Below the pieces are notes generated by a model. The model was not told the DNA's origin. It did not search any database and worked only from the letters and a program-made list of their open reading frames with translations. Positions 1 to 9,010 of a stretch of DNA of 64,000 bases are shown piece by piece. Origin of the DNA: Chryseobacterium sp. FH2 (GTDB taxonomy: Bacteria > Bacteroidota > Bacteroidia > Flavobacteriales > Weeksellaceae); assembly GCF_001045455.1 (NCBI RefSeq), contig NZ_LFNE01000002.1, positions 310,001-374,000 on the forward strand. The letters are read 5' to 3'. The stretch's first letter is position 1, and each line of letters begins with the position of its first letter. The translations under genes and the position numbers were made by a program.

Positions 1-839
1 TTTACATGAAAAGTATAATAATAAAGCAGAATGATTAAAGGTAGAAGTTTAAGATATTTTTTTTCCTCAAAAAATTGAATAAGGACAGGTGAAAATAAAA
101 CTAAATATCCGATGAAAACCTTTGTGACAGCAAAAGAATAATTGCTTAGACGAGATTTTAATAAAAAGGGTAAAGGAATATAAAAATCAAAAAAAGCTAA
201 ATAGAATCCGGCAAAAACTATAATTCCGAGAGATGAAATTGCCAGTTTTTTAAAGAAGTCTCTACTGAATAATTTTGAATTTAAAATATAAAAAACTTGA
301 AATAACGCAAATTCAGGTCTTACCAAAGGTAAAAGCATGCTGTAATAGTTTTTGTCAGAATCAAAATTGGTTAAGAACTGATATAAGATAACAAGCGCTA
401 AAACTGATTCAAGCCCATGAGTAGAATTTAAATAAAGCCAGAATGTAAAGAAAATGCCAAATGAAATATTAAAGATCTTTGAAAAGATATTTCCTTTAAA
501 ATCAAAATTACTGACAAGTTTATAAATTAGGAAAAGTCCTAATAACGAGTTAATAATGATAAATGAATCTTCCGGTTTTATGTGTATAAAAGCAAAAAAA
601 GCTAAAATCCACATCCATAATAAACTTGTCTGGCCATTTCCCTGATATTCAGGATCGAGATTATACCAAGGTTTAAAATGTTCTGCAAAATTTTTGGAAT
701 ATTGAAATGTTATAAATGAATCATCAATGACCAAATCATGTTTTACAATCAGTAAAATAATAAATGCTAAACCAAAAAAAGCGATTAATATTCTCTTCCA
801 CAAAATATTTTTATCATGGGGCAAATTCAAATCAGTCAT
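1..839 (-). CDS. GT-C type membrane glycosyltransferase, partial at the window edge
   Basis: An open frame runs from an ATG at 839 to the window edge; about 279 residues are visible and the C-terminus is missing. The protein begins with a short cytoplasmic stretch and a hydrophobic segment (about residues 17-33), then DDSFITFQYSKNF and, about 30 residues later, NGQTSLLW. This pair resembles the acidic DDA-type loop and the GxTSPLW loop of lipid-linked-sugar GT-C transferases (arabinofuranosyl/mannosyltransferase-like). Many further hydrophobic segments follow, as expected for a polytopic enzyme transferring sugars from polyprenyl-phosphate donors at the outer face of the inner membrane. It starts 12 nt after the mgtE stop on the same strand and is probably co-transcribed. 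The acceptor cannot be told. The family call is from motifs only. Confidence 0.7.
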   Translation of the reverse strand, partial: MTDLNLPHDKNILWKRILIAFFGLAFIILLIVKHDLVIDDSFITFQYSKNFAEHFKPWYNLDPEYQGNGQTSLLWMWILAFFAFIHIKPEDSFIIINSLLGLFLIYKLVSNFDFKGNIFSKIFNISFGIFFTFWLYLNSTHGLESVLALVILYQFLTNFDSDKNYYSMLLPLVRPEFALFQVFYILNSKLFSRDFFKKLAISSLGIIVFAGFYLAFFDFYIPLPFLLKSRLSNYSFAVTKVFIGYLVLFSPVLIQFFEEKKYLKLLPLIILLYYYTFHV

Positions 840-851
840 AATACAAAGGGA

Positions 852-2198
852 TTACAAAAGCTTTCCTGTTAGGAAAAGCCCGGCAACGGAAAAATAAATG
901 ATAAGCCCTGTAACATCTACCAATGTTGCAACGAATGGAGCAGAAGAAGTTGCAGGGTCAAGATTTAATTTCTTCAATATAAACGGAACCATCGAGCCGG
1001 AAAGTGTCCCCCAAAGTACTATCATTACTAAAGAAACTCCAACACTTAATCCTACAAACGGCCAATAAACCCCATAATTAAAGAATCCTGTTTCATGCCA
1101 AATCATAATTCTCAAAAAACCGATGATTCCCAAAATTCCTCCGAGAAGTAATCCTGTGAAGATTTCTTTTTTCATGACATACCACCAGTCTTTCAAGCCA
1201 ATCTCCTGAAGTGCCATTGCTCTAATAATAAGCGTTGCTGCCTGTGAACCTGAATTTCCCCCGCTGGAAATGATTAACGGAACAAATAAGGCAAGAACAA
1301 CTGCTTTTTGAATTTCATCCTCAAAATAACCCATCGCGGAAGCAGTCAGCATTTCAGAAAAGAATAGGATAACCAGCCAGGTTCCTCTTTTTTTGACCAT
1401 CTCAATCAATGAAGTCTGAGTATAAGGCAGATCTAACGCTTCCAAACCACCGAATTTCTGAATATCTTCCGTGTTTTGTTGTTCGATTTGGTCTAGGATA
1501 TCGTCAATAGTTACAATTCCTACCAAAACACCGGCTTCCGTAATGATAGGAAGGGCGGTTCTGTCGTATTTTTCGAAATAAGTAACGGCATCTTCTTTAG
1601 AAGTTGTTGTTGTAATTGCAACGAAGTGATTATCAGTTATTTCTGATATTAATGTATCTTCTTCAGCTAACAATAAGCTTCCCAGCGCAATATCGTCAAT
1701 CAATCTGTTTCTTTCATCTACCACGTAAAGATGGTTCATCGTTTCCACTCTTTTTCCGACTTTTTTAATCTGCTGAAGGCATCTTTTTACTGTCCATTCC
1801 TTACGGATTTGAATGTAATAAGGTGTCATCAAACGCGCAATAGAATCTGAATTGTAACCCAAAAGCTTCAGAGCAATTCTTCTTTCCTGCGGATTAAGAT
1901 GATTGATAGAATATTTAATAAGCTCATCCGGAAAATCCTCAAACAGGGAAGTTCTGTCATCCGGTGTCATGGCATTCAAAATCTCGGAAACTTCATCGCT
2001 TCCAATACTTCTGATAGTTTCTTCCTGAAAATCCGGATCTAAATGAGAGAAAACTTCTGCTTTATATTCTTTCGGAACTTTCAGAAATGCCAAAAGCCTC
2101 TCATCAGCGTGAAGTTCGCTAAGAGTTTCGGCAATATCAGCAGGGTTGAATATAAGTTCGTCTTTAGAATTCAAAACGTCAATTTTTTGGATATGCAA
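852..2198 (-). CDS. mgtE: magnesium transporter MgtE
   Basis: Full-length MgtE (448 residues): an N-terminal MgtE_N superhelix (about 15-120, with [13 protein letters not shown]), two CBS domains (about 125-250) that sense cytosolic magnesium, and a C-terminal membrane part of five helices (about 275-448) carrying the signature [11 protein letters not shown] that lines the pore. It imports Mg2+ as a homodimer. The start is uncertain: the frame can open at a TTG at 2198, but the bases just upstream and over it (TATTTTTG read on the minus strand) look like a -7 promoter box, so a TTG eight codons further in (2174) may be the real start. No ATG is available until far inside the domain. Confidence 0.93.
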   Translation of the reverse strand: MHIQKIDVLNSKDELIFNPADIAETLSELHADERLLAFLKVPKEYKAEVFSHLDPDFQEETIRSIGSDEVSEILNAMTPDDRTSLFEDFPDELIKYSINHLNPQERRIALKLLGYNSDSIARLMTPYYIQIRKEWTVKRCLQQIKKVGKRVETMNHLYVVDERNRLIDDIALGSLLLAEEDTLISEITDNHFVAITTTTSKEDAVTYFEKYDRTALPIITEAGVLVGIVTIDDILDQIEQQNTEDIQKFGGLEALDLPYTQTSLIEMVKKRGTWLVILFFSEMLTASAMGYFEDEIQKAVVLALFVPLIISSGGNSGSQAATLIIRAMALQEIGLKDWWYVMKKEIFTGLLLGGILGIIGFLRIMIWHETGFFNYGVYWPFVGLSVGVSLVMIVLWGTLSGSMVPFILKKLNLDPATSSAPFVATLVDVTGLIIYFSVAGLFLTGKLL

Positions 2199-2274
2199 AA
2201 ATAGCCCAAATTTTTAAAACTAAGTAATAATGACATAAAATTAAGATTTAATTAAAGCATAAAGATGTAAATTC

Positions 2275-2307
2275 ATGAAAAAGCACCTGTAATAATACAG
2301 ATGCTTT
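2275..2307 (-). terminator. rho-independent terminator of the short-peptide genes
   Basis: A 12-bp stem (2280-2291 with 2296-2307, one G-U pair, 4-nt loop) is followed on the minus strand by a run of T at 2275-2279. It lies downstream of the two short peptide genes and just upstream of mgtE. Confidence 0.7.
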
Positions 2308-2345
2308 CGAAAAAAATTAAATTTAAAATAAAGTTCCATCTAAAT

Positions 2346-2513
2346 TTATTCGAGGAGAGTACAGATCGGGATATCTGAGTAAATACATACTCCAAAACTG
2401 CAACACTGAAAAGGTCCGCATTGTGAATCTGCAGTACATTTTACGATTTTACCGCTTCCGTTAATTTGTTTTTGTTGTTCCCTGCTTAGTTTTTTTAGAT
2501 TTGATTTTTTCAT
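2346..2513 (-). CDS. short cysteine-rich peptide with a conserved-type leader
   Basis: A 55-residue peptide starting MKKSNLKKLSREQQKQINGS and continuing into a core with six cysteines (KCTADSQC, FQCCSFGVC, ICT). The first 20 residues closely match those of the next gene upstream, while the remainder differs except for the cysteine pattern: a conserved leader with a variable core. Such leaders ending INGG or INGS are common on short Chryseobacterium peptides often labelled bacteriocin-like. The core could be a modified or disulfide-bonded secreted peptide. No dedicated modification enzyme or peptidase-containing exporter is seen nearby. It follows the upstream peptide gene by 17 nt, so the two probably form one transcript. 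Existence as a gene is well supported by the pair; function is unknown. Confidence 0.75.
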   Translation of the reverse strand: MKKSNLKKLSREQQKQINGSGKIVKCTADSQCGPFQCCSFGVCIYSDIPICTLLE

Positions 2514-2530
2514 AGGATTTAGTCTTTACG

Positions 2531-2677
2531 TTAAAATTGTACGCAGGCAATGTTTACACACCTCATATCACAACACCACAACCCAAGACAGTCATTATTT
2601 GTTTGGCATCTTTTAGAAATTGTGCCTCCATTGATTTGTTGCTGTTCTTTTCGGGTAAGTTTTCTTAGATTTTTCAT
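2531..2677 (-). CDS. short cysteine-rich peptide with INGG leader
   Basis: A 48-residue peptide beginning MKNLRKLTRKEQQQINGG, with a double-glycine-like end of the leader, then a core with five cysteines (KRCQTNNDC, WCCDMRC, IAC). It is a paralogue of the gene directly downstream; the leaders align almost residue by residue (KNL-KLxR-EQQ-QING) and both cores carry a CC pair. The start ATG at 2677 is the only one that keeps the leader intact. It is the promoter-proximal gene of the two. Processing after GG, as for RiPP or bacteriocin precursors, is an inference; no maturation enzyme is encoded in this window. Confidence 0.75.
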   Translation of the reverse strand: MKNLRKLTRKEQQQINGGTISKRCQTNNDCLGLWCCDMRCVNIACVQF

Positions 2678-2855
2678 ATTGTTTAGTTTAATGTTAAGAC
2701 TAAATTAACGAAAAATTTTAAATTATTCAATATTAAGTGAATTTAAATTAATGAAATTCAGGTGAATGTGAAATTTAAGATTGGATTATAACCTTCGATG
2801 AATAATTTTGAAGGTGAAATTTGAATAAAAAGAATTTATTATATGGAATCGTAAA

Positions 2856-3407
2856 TTAAAATCCTTCCTCTGTGGAGGGTTTAATTTTTCTTAATTTTTT
2901 GAGGATATCTTTAATAGCACCATTAGTGCCGATTTTTACAGAATTTACGGTGGAACCTAGCAGACGCATATTTTTACGATAAGTGTCATAGTCTGTTTCT
3001 GTTAAAAGGTTGCCTTCAGCATCAAAAAGTTTCATGCTTACAACAACTTGATTAGAAAAAACATATTTACCCAGTCCTACTTTAAAATATTTTACTTTAG
3101 GAACCACGGCAAAATCTGCATCGTTGTTAATACAATAATCCGTAATCGTTTTTTTATCAATACTGTCAAACGAAATCTGAGTTTCAGTTTTTAGCATTTT
3201 ATTTTTTCTTTCGCTCAGGTTATCAGAAACTGCGCTGAAAAATGCGGTGTTGGTCGGTTCTTTTATTTCATCGATGTCAGGCTCTACTTCCGGATTGAAG
3301 TATAGGATTTTTTTTATTTTGTCGCCGGTGCTTTTCTGAGCTTTTACAGAAGTTATTCCAACAAATAAAAAAGTGGCAAACGTAACAAAAGTGATAATTT
3401 TTTTCAT
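2856..3407 (-). CDS. exported protein of unknown function
   Basis: 183 residues with a clear Sec signal peptide (MKKIITFVTFATFLFVGITS, cleavage likely at VKA-Q near residue 24), so a periplasmic or outer-membrane-associated soluble protein. The mature part has alternating beta-like stretches (DFAVVPKVKYFKVGLGKYVF, VVVSMKLFDAEGNLL) and a basic C-terminus. I recognise no domain. It is convergent with the short ORF-free DNA towards the peptide genes and divergent from rpsO. Gene reality is well supported by signal peptide and codon pattern; function is open. Confidence 0.8.
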   Translation of the reverse strand: MKKIITFVTFATFLFVGITSVKAQKSTGDKIKKILYFNPEVEPDIDEIKEPTNTAFFSAVSDNLSERKNKMLKTETQISFDSIDKKTITDYCINNDADFAVVPKVKYFKVGLGKYVFSNQVVVSMKLFDAEGNLLTETDYDTYRKNMRLLGSTVNSVKIGTNGAIKDILKKLRKIKPSTEEGF

Positions 3408-3513
3408 CAGTAATTCGTATGCAAAATTACTGCCTTTTAATGGTATAGCATAATTTTTTTAAGAAATTTTTAACATTTTTTTCTATTAAATTTGATTTAT
3501 GAAATCAATAATG

Positions 3514-3544
3514 TTTGTGGAATCAAAAAATAGTCGTAATTTTG
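3514..3544 (+). promoter_or_regulatory. Bacteroidetes-type promoter of rpsO
   Basis: TTTG at 3514-3517, 19 nt spacer, TAATTTTG at 3537-3544: a full match to the -33 TTTG / -7 TAnnTTTG consensus of the Bacteroidetes primary sigma factor. It lies 35 nt before the rpsO start. Confidence 0.8.
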
Positions 3545-3579
3545 CACCCGTTACATAATAATCATTAAACAATATTGGA

Positions 3580-3849
3580 ATGTACTTAACAACAGAAAAA
3601 AAGCAGGAAATTTTCTCAAAACACGGAAAATCTGCACAAGACACAGGAAGTGCTGAAGGACAAATTGCACTTTTTACTTTCAGAATCAACCACTTATCTC
3701 AGCACTTAAAAGCTAATCGTCACGATTTTAATACAGAAAGATCGTTGGTAAAGCTAGTAGGTAAGAGAAAAAGTTTACTAGATTACCTTAAAAACAAAGA
3801 TATCGCGAGATATAGAGCAATCATTGCTGAATTAGGTTTAAGAAAATAA
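3580..3849 (+). CDS. rpsO: 30S ribosomal protein S15
   Basis: 89 residues, the normal S15 length. The protein shows the S15 pattern DTGSAEGQIALFTFRINHLS, HLKANRHDFNTERSL and LVGKRKSLLDYL, i.e. the helical protein that binds the central domain of 16S rRNA and organises the platform of the small subunit. It has its own promoter (3514-3544) and terminator (3870-3900), so it is monocistronic here; unlike in E. coli it is not directly followed by pnp, which lies about 2.5 kb downstream on the same strand. Confidence 0.98.
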   Translation: MYLTTEKKQEIFSKHGKSAQDTGSAEGQIALFTFRINHLSQHLKANRHDFNTERSLVKLVGKRKSLLDYLKNKDIARYRAIIAELGLRK

Positions 3850-3869
3850 TCTATAAAGATTTTCAAAAT

Positions 3870-3900
3870 AAAAGCAATCTCGAAAGAGGTTGCTTTTTGT
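3870..3900 (+). terminator. rho-independent terminator of rpsO
   Basis: Stem 3870-3881 with 3886-3897 (one G-U pair), GAAA tetraloop, then T-rich tail. Located 20 nt after the rpsO stop. Confidence 0.85.
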
Positions 3901-3912
3901 TTTAGTAAGTTC

Positions 3913-4272
3913 TTAGTTTTTATTTTTCCCGATTTTTCCTAAATGCGTATTCTGGAAACTGTCAGGATATTTTAAGCCGTATCCTAAAATCCTGTCAAAG
4001 GCGGAGTGGGCAAAAAGTATTGTCCCGATTATATTTAAATAAGGGAGTGAAAGTGAAATTCCGATTATATAAAGTAGGATAGCAATTCCGAAATGATGTA
4101 GAAGATTGTAACAAAAAGCTCCGGTTTTATTGTTGAAAATATATCCCAACATAGATATATCCGGCACGAAGAATAACCCTGCAAACCACCACCAGGAATA
4201 TCCGGTGTTTCCAAAAGCCAGAATTCCTAAAATCAGAAAGGCAATATATTCAAATTTTAACTGGGTTTTCAT
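3913..4272 (-). CDS. DUF4260 family small membrane protein
   Basis: 119 residues with three to four hydrophobic segments (about 8-22, 28-45, 55-75, 77-92). The C-terminal stretch AHSAFDRILGYGLKYPDSF followed by THLGKIG is the conserved end of DUF4260 proteins. This is an inner-membrane protein of unknown function. It is single, convergent with rpsO, and separated from the sugar transporter gene upstream by a strong terminator hairpin. Confidence 0.85.
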   Translation of the reverse strand: MKTQLKFEYIAFLILGILAFGNTGYSWWWFAGLFFVPDISMLGYIFNNKTGAFCYNLLHHFGIAILLYIIGISLSLPYLNIIGTILFAHSAFDRILGYGLKYPDSFQNTHLGKIGKNKN

Positions 4273-4345
4273 ATGTACTTTCTTAATTATTTAAGGCATG
4301 ATTCGTTTCTATTGCAGACGAAAAACTATAATCGAATACTTTAAA

Positions 4346-4376
4346 CAAAAATGAGACGCTTTTAAAGCGTCTCATT
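4346..4376 (-). terminator. rho-independent terminator of the sugar transporter gene
   Basis: Perfect 11-bp stem (4351-4361 with 4365-4375, extended by an A-T pair) rich in GC, followed on the minus strand by five T. It lies just downstream of the transporter stop at 4397. Confidence 0.85.
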
Positions 4377-4396
4377 GATTTATATTTAATTCAAGA

Positions 4397-5827
4397 TTAA
4401 TGTCCGGACTTAGCTTCTGCACTTTGTACATGATTAAGATATTTTGTGCAATATGCTCCAAAAATCAAAATAACTAAATAGCAGAAAACAGGGATGATAA
4501 ACGAATGCTGAACCCCGATTTGATCTGCCAGATAACCCTGGAAAATCGGCACAATTGCCCCTCCCAAGATTGCCATTACAACTAAAGAAGAGCCCTGGCT
4601 CGTATATTTTCCTAATCCTGAAATTGCCAGCGTATATATGTTTGAGAACATAATTGAGTTGAAAATTCCTATTCCTAAAACACTGTACATGGCCATCTCG
4701 CCGTGATTTACCATTGTTGAAATTAATAAAATAACATTTACTGCAGCGAAAATTGAAAGTGTTCTTGCCGGAGCCGCCTTTCCAATGAAAAATGCTATAA
4801 AATTTAATAAAATAAATACTAAAAAGAAGCTGATTTGAGCAAAATTAAGATTTACAATGCTGAAAATGACCAAGAAAACTAAACTTGCAGCACCTAACAT
4901 GAAAACTGCCTTTTTAGCCTGACTGATAGATTGATTTAATGAAATTGCTCCTAAGAAACGCCCAATCATCGCACCTCCCCAATATAATGAAAGGTAATTT
5001 TTACTGATAATTTCGTCAAAACCCATAATTTGTGGCTGTTCAAGAAAACTGATAATGAAACTTCCGACTGCAACTTCACCTCCAACATAGCAAAACATCG
5101 AGAAAACTCCGAATTTTAGGTGGTTGTATTTTAAAGCTCCCCAACCTTTCACAACTTCTTCTTCATCATTCATTTGAAAAGAAGGAAGTTTTACTCTGGA
5201 AATCAATAACCCGACCATCAGAAGGATTCCTGCAAAAATTAAATAAGGGATCCTGGTGGCTACCGCACTAAAGGAACCGTCAGGTGCGGAGAAAAACTCA
5301 AATATCAAATGTCCTCCCAAAACCGGTGCAATTGTAGTCCCGAAAGCATTGAATGCCTGTGTCATATTCAATCGGCTTGATGCTGATTCTTCTGAACCCA
5401 GCAATGAAACATACGCATTTGCAGTAATTTGTAAAACGGTAAACCCTAAGCCTAAAATGAATAAAGCTCCCAAAAATAATGGGTAATAAGAGAAAGTTGC
5501 AGCAGGATAAAATAAAATACAGCCTAAAGCTGCAAGACCAATCCCAAATAAAATTCCTTTTTTATATCCGACTTTGTTGATGGGATCACCTTTGGAAATC
5601 GAAATCAAAAAATAAATTAGGGAACCGATGAAATAAGCTCCAAAGAAACAAAACTGTACCAACATCGATTCGAAGAAAGTCAGTTTAAAAAGCTGTTTTA
5701 GGTAAGGAATCAAAATATCGTTCATACAGGTGATGAATCCCCACATAAAAAATAAAAGAGTAATGGTAATAAGCGGAACAGTATAGTTCCTGCCTTGCGA
5801 TTTTACTTCATTATTAGTCATATACAC
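4397..5827 (-). CDS. sugar/proton symporter of the MFS FHS family (GluP/FucP-like)
   Basis: 476 residues, twelve hydrophobic segments. The N-terminal PLITITLLFFMWGFITCMND followed by ILIPYLKQLF is the hallmark of the fucose/glucose/galactose:H+ symporters (FucP, GluP). It should import a hexose across the inner membrane. Two ATGs (5827 and 5821) could both start it. It is monocistronic, divergent from pnp with 485 bp between, and ends at a strong terminator. The substrate cannot be read from sequence; glucose or galactose is the usual case in this family and a glucokinase gene occurs at 22.9 kb. Confidence 0.9.
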   Translation of the reverse strand: MYMTNNEVKSQGRNYTVPLITITLLFFMWGFITCMNDILIPYLKQLFKLTFFESMLVQFCFFGAYFIGSLIYFLISISKGDPINKVGYKKGILFGIGLAALGCILFYPAATFSYYPLFLGALFILGLGFTVLQITANAYVSLLGSEESASSRLNMTQAFNAFGTTIAPVLGGHLIFEFFSAPDGSFSAVATRIPYLIFAGILLMVGLLISRVKLPSFQMNDEEEVVKGWGALKYNHLKFGVFSMFCYVGGEVAVGSFIISFLEQPQIMGFDEIISKNYLSLYWGGAMIGRFLGAISLNQSISQAKKAVFMLGAASLVFLVIFSIVNLNFAQISFFLVFILLNFIAFFIGKAAPARTLSIFAAVNVILLISTMVNHGEMAMYSVLGIGIFNSIMFSNIYTLAISGLGKYTSQGSSLVVMAILGGAIVPIFQGYLADQIGVQHSFIIPVFCYLVILIFGAYCTKYLNHVQSAEAKSGH

Positions 5828-6215
5828 ATATATTTAGCAAAAGAGTGAAGCCTCTTTTTTAATTCAAATTATCACAATGAAAATTTCTCTTTAAAATTTT
5901 TTGATCTGAAAGTTTCAATAAAAAACAGGGTCTTTAAAAGAAATCAGGCAAATATAGTGGAACCTCGTCTTTTTATGCAAACTTAGCAGCGTTTTTAATG
6001 TTAAATTTTATTTGAGTGTTTTTTTAATATCGTAATTTTTTTTATTTTAATTTATCTAAATTATATTCAATATTTGAATTATAGATATAATTTAATAATT
6101 AAATTGTCTATAGTTTGTTTTTCTCAAAATGAGAAAATAAAAAATATGAGTAATTGTAAAAAGTATAATTTTTAATAAAATTTAGAGACTAATCTTGATA
6201 TTTTGGTGCTAAAAA

Positions 6216-6246
6216 TTTAAAAAATCATTATAATATATTACCTTTG
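6216..6246 (+). promoter_or_regulatory. likely pnp promoter in the 5828-6312 intergenic region
   Basis: TACCTTTG at 6239-6246 matches the -7 box TAnnTTTG, and TTTA at 6216-6219, 19 nt upstream, is one base from the -33 box. It lies 67 nt before the pnp ATG. The rest of the 485-bp divergent region is very AT-rich and shows nothing else I can name. Confidence 0.65.
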
Positions 6247-6312
6247 CGAACGAAATTTAAAGAGTTTAAATATTAATTCGTACTCAATACGGAGTACAAG
6301 AGACGAAAATTT

Positions 6313-8508
6313 ATGAGTATACCTCAAGCGTTTACAGAAACGATTACTCTTGCAGACGGCAGAGAAATCACAATTGAAACAGGAAAATTGGCAAAGCAGG
6401 CTGATGGATCTGTGGTAGTAAAAATGGGCGGAACAATGCTTTTAGCAACAGTTGTAGCTAATAAAGAAGCTAACCCTGGTGTAGATTTTTTACCATTAAC
6501 AGTAGATTACAGAGAGAAATTCTATGCAGGTGGTAGAATTCCCGGAAACTTTTTCCGTAGAGAAGCAAGGCCTTCAGATCAGGAAATTTTAACAATGCGT
6601 TTGGTAGACAGAGTTTTACGTCCGCTTTTCCCTGAGGATTTCCATGCTGAAGTACAGGTAATGATTTCCTTAATTTCTTATGACGGAAAAACTATTCCTG
6701 ATGATTTAGCTGGTTTAGCGGCTTCTGCTGCAATTGCTATTACAGATATTCCTTTCAACGGACCTATGTCTGAAGTAAGAGTTGTAAGATTTGACGGACA
6801 ACTTGCGATTAATCCAAGCTATGAAGCATTAAAAGATTCAGAATTGGATATTATGGTTGGAGCTACCAAAGATTCAATCGTAATGGTAGAAGGAGAGATG
6901 AAAGAGATTTCTGAGCAGGAAATGCTGGAAGCTATTAATTTCGGCCATGCAGAGATTAAAAAACAGATTGAGGCTCAGGAAAGATTGGCTGAAAAGGTGG
7001 GTAAGGCTTTTCCTAAAAGAGAATATTCTCACGAAATTCACGACGAAGCAATTCGTGAAAAAGTTTGGAAAGAAACTTACGATAAAGTATATGAAGTTGC
7101 AAAGCAACCTTCAGGAAAAGAAGAAAGAGGAGAAAAATTCAAGGCTGTTCTTGAAGAATTCCTTGCTCAATATGTTGATAATGCAGAAGAGTTAGAAAGA
7201 GTAACTCCTTTCGTAAAAGTATATTATCATGATGTAGAGAAAGAAGCAATGCGTCAGATGATTTTAGAAGACAATATTCGTCTTGATGGGCGTGATCCTC
7301 AAACGATCCGTCCTATCTGGTCAGAGATTGATTATCTTCCCGGAGCTCATGGTTCTGCAGTATTTACAAGAGGTGAGACCCAGTCTTTAACGGCTGTAAC
7401 TTTAGGCTCTGTAAAGGATGCGAACATGGTAGACAGCGTTATTTCTCAACATGACGAAAAATTCTTCCTACATTATAACTTCCCTCCGTTCTCAACCGGT
7501 GAAGCGAGACCTTTAAGAGGTACCTCAAGAAGAGAAGTGGGACACGGAAATTTGGCTCAAAGAGCTTTACAGGCGGTAATTCCGGAAGAAAATCCATATA
7601 CAATCAGAATTGTTTCGGATATTTTGGAATCAAACGGTTCGTCTTCAATGGCGACAGTTTGTGCAGGAACATTAGCATTAATGGATGCCGGAGTACAAAT
7701 TACAAAACCGGTTTCAGGTATTGCAATGGGATTGATTACTGATGCTAAATCAGGTAAATTTACAGTACTTTCTGATATCTTAGGAGATGAAGATCATCTT
7801 GGTGATATGGACTTTAAAGTAACAGGAACTGCAGACGGTATCACTGCTTGTCAGATGGATATCAAAATTCAGGGACTTTCTATGGATATCATGGAAAAAG
7901 CTTTGATGCAGGCTAAAGACGGAAGGTTACACATTCTTAATAAAATCACAGAAACTATTGCTGCACCAAGACCAGATGTGAAACCTCACGCTCCGAAAAT
8001 GGTGGTAATGGAGATTGCTAAAGACTTCATCGGTGCTGTAATCGGACCTGGTGGAAAAATCATTCAGCAGTTACAAAAAGATACAGATACAGTTATCGCA
8101 ATCGAAGAAGTTGGAGAAATCGGACGTATAGAGATTGCAGGAACAGACAGAGAGAAAATAAACGCTGCTGTTGCTAAGATCAACGAAATTACTTTCGTAC
8201 CTGTTGTAGGTGAAGTTTACAAAGGCAGAGTAGTGAAAGTAATGGATTTTGGTGCTTTCGTAGCGATTGCTAAAGGTACGGAAGGGCTTCTTCACATTTC
8301 TGAAATCGAATGGGCACGTTTAGACAAAGTTCCTTACGCAGAAGGAGATGAGGTAGAAGTGAAATTCATGGGTTACGATGATCGTAAGAAAATGAAACTT
8401 TCTCGTAAAGTTCTTTTACCAAGACCTCCAAGACCAGAATCTAAACCAAGACAAGATAGACCGGAAGGCGAAAAAAGGCCGGCTGATCAGGCTCCGAAGG
8501 AAAACTAA
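6313..8508 (+). CDS. pnp: polyribonucleotide nucleotidyltransferase (PNPase)
   Basis: 731 residues, the usual PNPase length. Order: first RNase PH domain (about 10-145), helical domain, second catalytic RNase PH domain (about 325-465, with [11 protein letters not shown] and FTRGETQ), KH domain (about 560-620, with [11 protein letters not shown]), S1 domain (about 630-695, [13 protein letters not shown]), and a basic Pro/Arg tail. It degrades RNA 3' to 5' by phosphorolysis as a trimer, in the cytoplasm. It has its own promoter and terminator. Confidence 0.98.
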   Translation: MSIPQAFTETITLADGREITIETGKLAKQADGSVVVKMGGTMLLATVVANKEANPGVDFLPLTVDYREKFYAGGRIPGNFFRREARPSDQEILTMRLVDRVLRPLFPEDFHAEVQVMISLISYDGKTIPDDLAGLAASAAIAITDIPFNGPMSEVRVVRFDGQLAINPSYEALKDSELDIMVGATKDSIVMVEGEMKEISEQEMLEAINFGHAEIKKQIEAQERLAEKVGKAFPKREYSHEIHDEAIREKVWKETYDKVYEVAKQPSGKEERGEKFKAVLEEFLAQYVDNAEELERVTPFVKVYYHDVEKEAMRQMILEDNIRLDGRDPQTIRPIWSEIDYLPGAHGSAVFTRGETQSLTAVTLGSVKDANMVDSVISQHDEKFFLHYNFPPFSTGEARPLRGTSRREVGHGNLAQRALQAVIPEENPYTIRIVSDILESNGSSSMATVCAGTLALMDAGVQITKPVSGIAMGLITDAKSGKFTVLSDILGDEDHLGDMDFKVTGTADGITACQMDIKIQGLSMDIMEKALMQAKDGRLHILNKITETIAAPRPDVKPHAPKMVVMEIAKDFIGAVIGPGGKIIQQLQKDTDTVIAIEEVGEIGRIEIAGTDREKINAAVAKINEITFVPVVGEVYKGRVVKVMDFGAFVAIAKGTEGLLHISEIEWARLDKVPYAEGDEVEVKFMGYDDRKKMKLSRKVLLPRPPRPESKPRQDRPEGEKRPADQAPKEN

Positions 8509-8531
8509 AAATCCCTAACGGAAGCTTAGAT

Positions 8532-8562
8532 AAAAAAATCCCTCAATTTGAGGGATTTTTTT
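8532..8562 (+). terminator. rho-independent terminator of pnp
   Basis: Stem of five A-T pairs plus TCCCTC/GAGGGA (8534-8546 with 8548-8560), followed by a T run. Located 24 nt after the pnp stop. Confidence 0.85.
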
Positions 8563-8609
8563 ATTTCATGCTAATTCAAAATTTTATTTATCTTTAAAAC
8601 AAAAATTGA

Positions 8610-8963
8610 ATGAAGAAATTGTTTACATTTTCACTTATTACTTTTGCATCTTTTGTATTTGCTCAAACTGTAAATGATGTTCCTATCAAGGATATTGATG
8701 TTGACTACGTACAGATTATCGGAACAGGAAGATCGCTAAGCACAAAAGTAAATGTAGAAATTGATTTCGGACAGGAGACAAAATCTATTTCATTCAAAAA
8801 CGGAACAAGCATTAAAGATGAAAGAGGAAGGAATATGAAGTTTAATTCCATGATGGATGCACTTAATTTTATGTCTGCCAATGGATATTATTTTCAATTT
8901 GCCTACACGACAAATGATGAGAAGGACAGGGCTATTTATTATATTTTAAAGAAAAATAAATAA
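8610..8963 (+). CDS. exported protein of unknown function
   Basis: 117 residues with a Sec signal peptide (MKKLFTFSLITFASFVFAQ, cleavage after FA-Q near residue 19). The mature part of about 98 residues begins TVNDVPIKDIDVDYVQI and has alternating beta-like segments, ending in a basic tail. I recognise no named family. It is a single gene after the pnp terminator and converges on the gene at 9011. Probably periplasmic. Confidence 0.8.
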   Translation: MKKLFTFSLITFASFVFAQTVNDVPIKDIDVDYVQIIGTGRSLSTKVNVEIDFGQETKSISFKNGTSIKDERGRNMKFNSMMDALNFMSANGYYFQFAYTTNDEKDRAIYYILKKNK

Positions 8964-8989
8964 ACCCCACAGAATTTCAGTGAGGTTTA
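8961..8989. terminator. hairpin between convergent genes, likely bidirectional terminator
   Basis: Arms 8961-8970 and 8980-8989 pair over nine positions with one mismatch around a 9-nt loop. The T tails are weak, so this is a tentative call. Confidence 0.4.
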
Positions 8990-9010
8990 ATATGTAAGCG
9001 TGTCTAAATC

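Noticed and set aside
3486..3689. Minus-strand frame overlapping the start of rpsO
   Set aside because: It lies opposite a strongly supported ribosomal gene and its promoter, with no own signals; a shadow frame.
8515..8570. Possible pnp-leader autoregulation signal near the gene end
   Set aside because: The hairpin is a simple terminator after the stop, not in the leader.
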